Assembly: GCA_002238865.1 (NCBI GenBank)
Contig: MPNE01000015.1
Coordinates: 20,100-84,099 of the forward strand
DNA: 64,000 nt
Reading direction: 5' to 3'
DNA from: Gemmatimonadetes bacterium bin94
Lineage (GTDB): Bacteria; Gemmatimonadota; Gemmatimonadetes; Longimicrobiales; Gaopeijiaceae
Every line of letters begins with the position of its first letter. Position 1 is the first letter of the stretch. Both the position numbers and the translations under genes were made by a program. The notes under the pieces were generated by a model. It was not told where the DNA came from. It ran no database searches and saw only the letters and a list, made by a program, of their open reading frames with translations. This document shows positions 62,401-64,000 of the stretch, one piece after another.

Positions 62401-63820
62401 CGGCACGGCCTTCGGGATCATCGGCGGTTTCAACGCTCGCCTCGGCTGGGCCACGACCAACAACTACCCGACGCTCTCGCAAGTCTACAAGCTCGGCGCT
62501 CACCCCACCCTCGACGATCACGCCCTCCTCGACGGCCGGCCCCTTCCCCTTGAACGGCGCGACGCGACGGTCGACTACCGGACCGAAACCGCGGGTTCGG
62601 CCACGGAAACGAGGACCACCTGGCACACCCCGCACGGGCCTGTCGTTCACCGCACCGAAGAGCATGTCTATGTGCTCAAGGACGCCAGGGACGGCGAATT
62701 CCGTCGCGGCGAGCAGTTCCTGCACATGATGATGGCAGAGGACCTCGACGAGTGGCTTGACGTGATGAAGATGCGCGCGCACCCGACATCCAACTTCACG
62801 TATGCCGACAGAGACGGGAACATTGTGCACTACTACAACGTGCGCCTCCCTCTGTTGCCGCACCCCGTCACCGGCGACACGGCGGCGCTTGCGGCCACTT
62901 CCGCCGACATCTGGTCCGAACTTGTGCCGTGGGAGAGCCTGCCGTTGTACATCAATCCTCCGGGCGGCTACGTGCAGCAGGCGAATGACACCCCTGACTA
63001 CACCAACCTCAACGTGCCGATGGACCGGGATACCGTGCCGGCCAACCTGCCGGAGCCCCGGCTGAGGCTAAGGAGCCAGCTGTCGCTCGAGTTGGCGAGT
63101 GGCGCCCGGCACTTGAGCATCGAAGACGTGATCGAATTGAAACACAATCCGCGCATGCTCATGGCCGAACGGTTGATGGACGATCTTCTGGGCGCTGCAA
63201 TGGCGGCAGACGACAGCGATGTGCGTGATGCAGCGGAGGTGCTCTCCGCCTGGGACCTGACCGCGGCGGCCGACAGCCGGGGCGGTGTCCTCTTCGGACG
63301 CTGGGCGGATCGATACTTCGACGGGACGGCCGACTCGCTACGCTGGCGCCAGCCCTGGGATCCCGCACGAGCGCACGCCACTCCGTACGGCATCGGCGAC
63401 CCCGACGCGGCGGTCGATGCGCTGCGCAATGCGGTCCGGTCGTTGCGGAATGACGGGATCAAGCCGGACGCTCCGTGGGGCGATGTGCACCGCGTGATAA
63501 GGGGCGATGTGGACGAGCCGGTGTCAGGCTGCCCGCCCGCCAGGGGATGCTTCCGAGTGCTGCTGTTCGAGCCGACGGACGACAGTCGGCTCGCCGCAAA
63601 CCGGGGCGATTCCTGGGTATTCGTGGTCGAATTCGGCGAGGTCCCGACGGCCCGCACGGTGCTGGCCTACGGGCAGACCGCTCGCCACGACGCTCCTCAC
63701 TACGCCGACCAGGCCGCCATGTTCGCGCGCGGGCAGATGAAGGAAGTGGCGCGGACGGACGCGGACATCCGCCGGAAGACGATCAGGGTTTACCGGCCTG
63801 GAACCCACCCCCACCCCTGA
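59411..63820 (+). CDS. HEAT-repeat / cyclophilin / Ntn-acylase fusion lipoprotein
   Basis: This 1,469-aa protein has, in order: a long N-region; a lipoprotein signal (AAAFIILVAGC) near residue 60; HEAT-like repeats at about 95-610 (RAMAVRALGRMEDPGELGRM, VRRQVVIGTARHGTAAGTVI); a cyclophilin-type PPIase at about 615-755 (GYFDGLTFHRVEPNFVIQGG, then FNYTIYGEVVEGMEIVD); and, with no new signal peptide, a penicillin-amidase-type acylase at about 763-1469. The acylase nucleophile is the serine in DGSNAWAFHGT (about 938), after a Ser-rich spacer where self-cleavage would occur; RNPHLRW follows as in the family. The ATG at 59411 has AGGGAG seven bases before it and overlaps the ATL gene by 34 bases. 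All three domains look complete. Confidence 0.85.
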   Translation: MGTFRMGSPRVTGRVSAARVGWRALAARVGWRALAARVGWRASACPVGPAPATGLAAAFIILVAGCGSEGASPERYAAYAEIVAEEDARGGNGLDRVHGHLPGDDPAVRAMAVRALGRMEDPGELGRMSEVLDDPDPGVRAAVATAMAQAVYGDDPGAAWAALTVRSGSEADPAVMGSLATSLGRLTYSNPEDRDAADRALASVAARLPAPDDDPGLVARLGLARGIEAITRGSRGEHTLSAELLDATMSLSSVSPAGDAGSAPDDGRALAAMRIRRLATAALVHTGQLAAADAVRLLEDPDWGVRRQVVIGTARHGTAAGTVIPAGLADPDPHVRVEALRAYERWTRPEEGCATILRAMDDGDPHVEATAIGLAASPCPDAEPQRRALAAKVAGIDDPDADWRGPVRALHALAGIAPGDAGDGVALAARHTNPFVRAWAARAAALTGDAAVLTALSDDSDANVREAALRGLVAVAGGGGPDAHTRDAHTRDAYTAALESDDPQLVMTATRLLVEHGAGETSVPALLAALARFTAAQRETERDARVALLDGIGAVGGFSSDDLAPYLADFDPVVADKAAALLTGLTGTVHEAAPRRLRPAPTPGAARLAELERSAVRLHMAGLGDIVIALRPDLAATNADRFARLASEGYFDGLTFHRVEPNFVIQGGSPHANEYAGDGPYSRDEISDQAHWRGTVGLSTRGRDTGDAQIFINLTDNVRLDFNYTIYGEVVEGMEIVDAVQEGAVIERAEVIVRSTDPAIALARRVEIHRTEYGIPHILAEDLEAMGFGLGYVQSEDYGASIAAAMVTSRGTLARHLGPDELDADFVGRDVHARAVETFQRLHPRTRDVYRGFAEGVNHYIRLHPDEFPPWVAPDFTGIDALARDVQTWSRADAARFVAGLDSGEPAGDVDGAGPGNSRPGRDDDSQTSSSSFALDGSNAWAFHGTRTESGNTILLRNPHLRWDGDHDLLARPSGLTYYEAHVRVPGVIDFYGDFRIGTAFGIIGGFNARLGWATTNNYPTLSQVYKLGAHPTLDDHALLDGRPLPLERRDATVDYRTETAGSATETRTTWHTPHGPVVHRTEEHVYVLKDARDGEFRRGEQFLHMMMAEDLDEWLDVMKMRAHPTSNFTYADRDGNIVHYYNVRLPLLPHPVTGDTAALAATSADIWSELVPWESLPLYINPPGGYVQQANDTPDYTNLNVPMDRDTVPANLPEPRLRLRSQLSLELASGARHLSIEDVIELKHNPRMLMAERLMDDLLGAAMAADDSDVRDAAEVLSAWDLTAAADSRGGVLFGRWADRYFDGTADSLRWRQPWDPARAHATPYGIGDPDAAVDALRNAVRSLRNDGIKPDAPWGDVHRVIRGDVDEPVSGCPPARGCFRVLLFEPTDDSRLAANRGDSWVFVVEFGEVPTARTVLAYGQTARHDAPHYADQAAMFARGQMKEVARTDADIRRKTIRVYRPGTHPHP
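59458..59538 (+). repeat. three tandem 27-bp repeats in the N-terminal coding region
   Basis: Three copies of a 27-base unit follow one another at 59458, 59485 and 59512, differing at two or three positions and with a partial fourth. Each copy encodes a nine-residue AARVGWRAL-like unit. They lie just after the stop of the ATL gene and before the lipoprotein signal of the giant fusion. Copy number may vary between strains. Confidence 0.85.
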
Positions 63821-63830
63821 CAGGCGACCC

Positions 63831-64000
63831 ATGAAGATCTCCCCCCTGCTCGGCGCGATGATCGCGCTCTCGGCTCCCGCCCTGGCCACCCTCGCCGCGC
63901 CCACTTCCATCTCGGCGCAGGAAGACCCCGCCCCCGCCCCCGCCACCCCGCCCCCCTTCCACCTGGCCACCCTGTTCGACCTCGGTCACCTCCTGGTGGA
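63831..64000 (+). CDS. start of an exported protein, 3' end outside window
   Basis: An ATG ten bases after the stop of the fusion gene opens MKISPLLGAMIALSAPALAT, a clear signal peptide with a probable cleavage near ISAQ, followed by a Pro/Ala-rich linker. The frame is open to the right edge after 56 codons. Nothing more can be said about function. It is likely co-transcribed with the fusion gene. Confidence 0.7.
   Translation, partial: MKISPLLGAMIALSAPALATLAAPTSISAQEDPAPAPATPPPFHLATLFDLGHLLV

Noticed and set aside
1..64000. tRNA, rRNA, integrase, transposase or phage genes
   Set aside because: I looked for them along the window and saw no supporting sequence; the region reads as ordinary chromosome apart from the broken PIN locus.

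Overview
The window is GC-rich, densely packed bacterial chromosome, mostly coding. The gene content suggests a free-living or particle-associated heterotroph, most likely from Gemmatimonadota or a relative. It includes a TonB receptor with a DUF4249 lipoprotein, many exported peptidases and beta-propeller proteins, BNR-repeat and Ig-like/LRR lipoproteins, a PadR-membrane protein pair, an ATP/ADP-carrier-like pair, and frequent GTG starts with ATGA/GTGA overlaps. The taxon is inferred from content only. I saw no rRNA, tRNA, CRISPR array, transposase or phage gene.

Layout. 1-3051: the 3' part of a BNR/VPS10-like protein and a small lipoprotein. 3056-6415 (minus): a DUF4249 lipoprotein and its TonB-dependent receptor. 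These are divergent from 6569-13060 (plus): ArsR regulator, SRPBCC protein, phosphodiesterase-like enzyme, diheme cytochrome c, a PQQ dehydrogenase fused to an M28 peptidase, and a DinB-like protein. A 24-bp palindrome lies between the two blocks. 13213-14726: a 332-aa protein followed by a broken PIN-domain (VapC-like) toxin gene and a coding remnant. 14723-17185 (minus): a large outer-membrane protein. 17490-21821: a small protein, a SulP anion transporter and an S9 peptidase. 21811-24738: two divergent paralogous ATP/ADP-carrier-like transporters. 24835-26953 (minus): PadR and a membrane protein, a frameshifted ankyrin gene and a small ORF. 27354-30669: an Ig-like/leucine-rich-repeat lipoprotein and a putative outer-membrane protein.

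30853-42728 is a long minus-strand run: DRE-TIM synthase, phoB, phoR, pstS, pstC, pstA, pstB, phoU, SDR reductase, msrB, NAD-dependent isocitrate-type dehydrogenase, a zinc-ribbon membrane protein and a glutaryl-CoA dehydrogenase. Most neighbours overlap by a few bases, so it is probably one or two transcripts built around phosphate sensing and high-affinity phosphate uptake. 43061-46121 (plus): a two-part lipoprotein gene and a DUF445 protein. 46126-49980 (minus): a small membrane protein, TerB-like, CutA, long-chain acyl-CoA ligase, OsmC and TPR proteins. 50205-51440 (plus): a membrane-anchored protein built of a threefold repeat, ending at a strong hairpin. 51511-58994 (minus): POT peptide transporter, PLP dehydratase, creatininase-family hydrolase, Pcm and two exported beta-propeller proteins. 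59130-64000 (plus): an alkyltransferase-like DNA repair protein, a giant HEAT-cyclophilin-acylase lipoprotein and the start of another exported protein.

Most notable items: (1) the sequence ACTAAAC-N6-GTTTAGT occurs at two distant promoters (TonB/ArsR and POT transporter), with a degenerate third copy inside a transporter gene, which suggests a local regulon for uptake; (2) two unusual exported enzyme fusions, PQQ dehydrogenase-M28 peptidase and HEAT-cyclophilin-Ntn acylase; (3) a PIN toxin gene decayed next to an intact conserved-looking partner that may be an undescribed toxin-antitoxin type.
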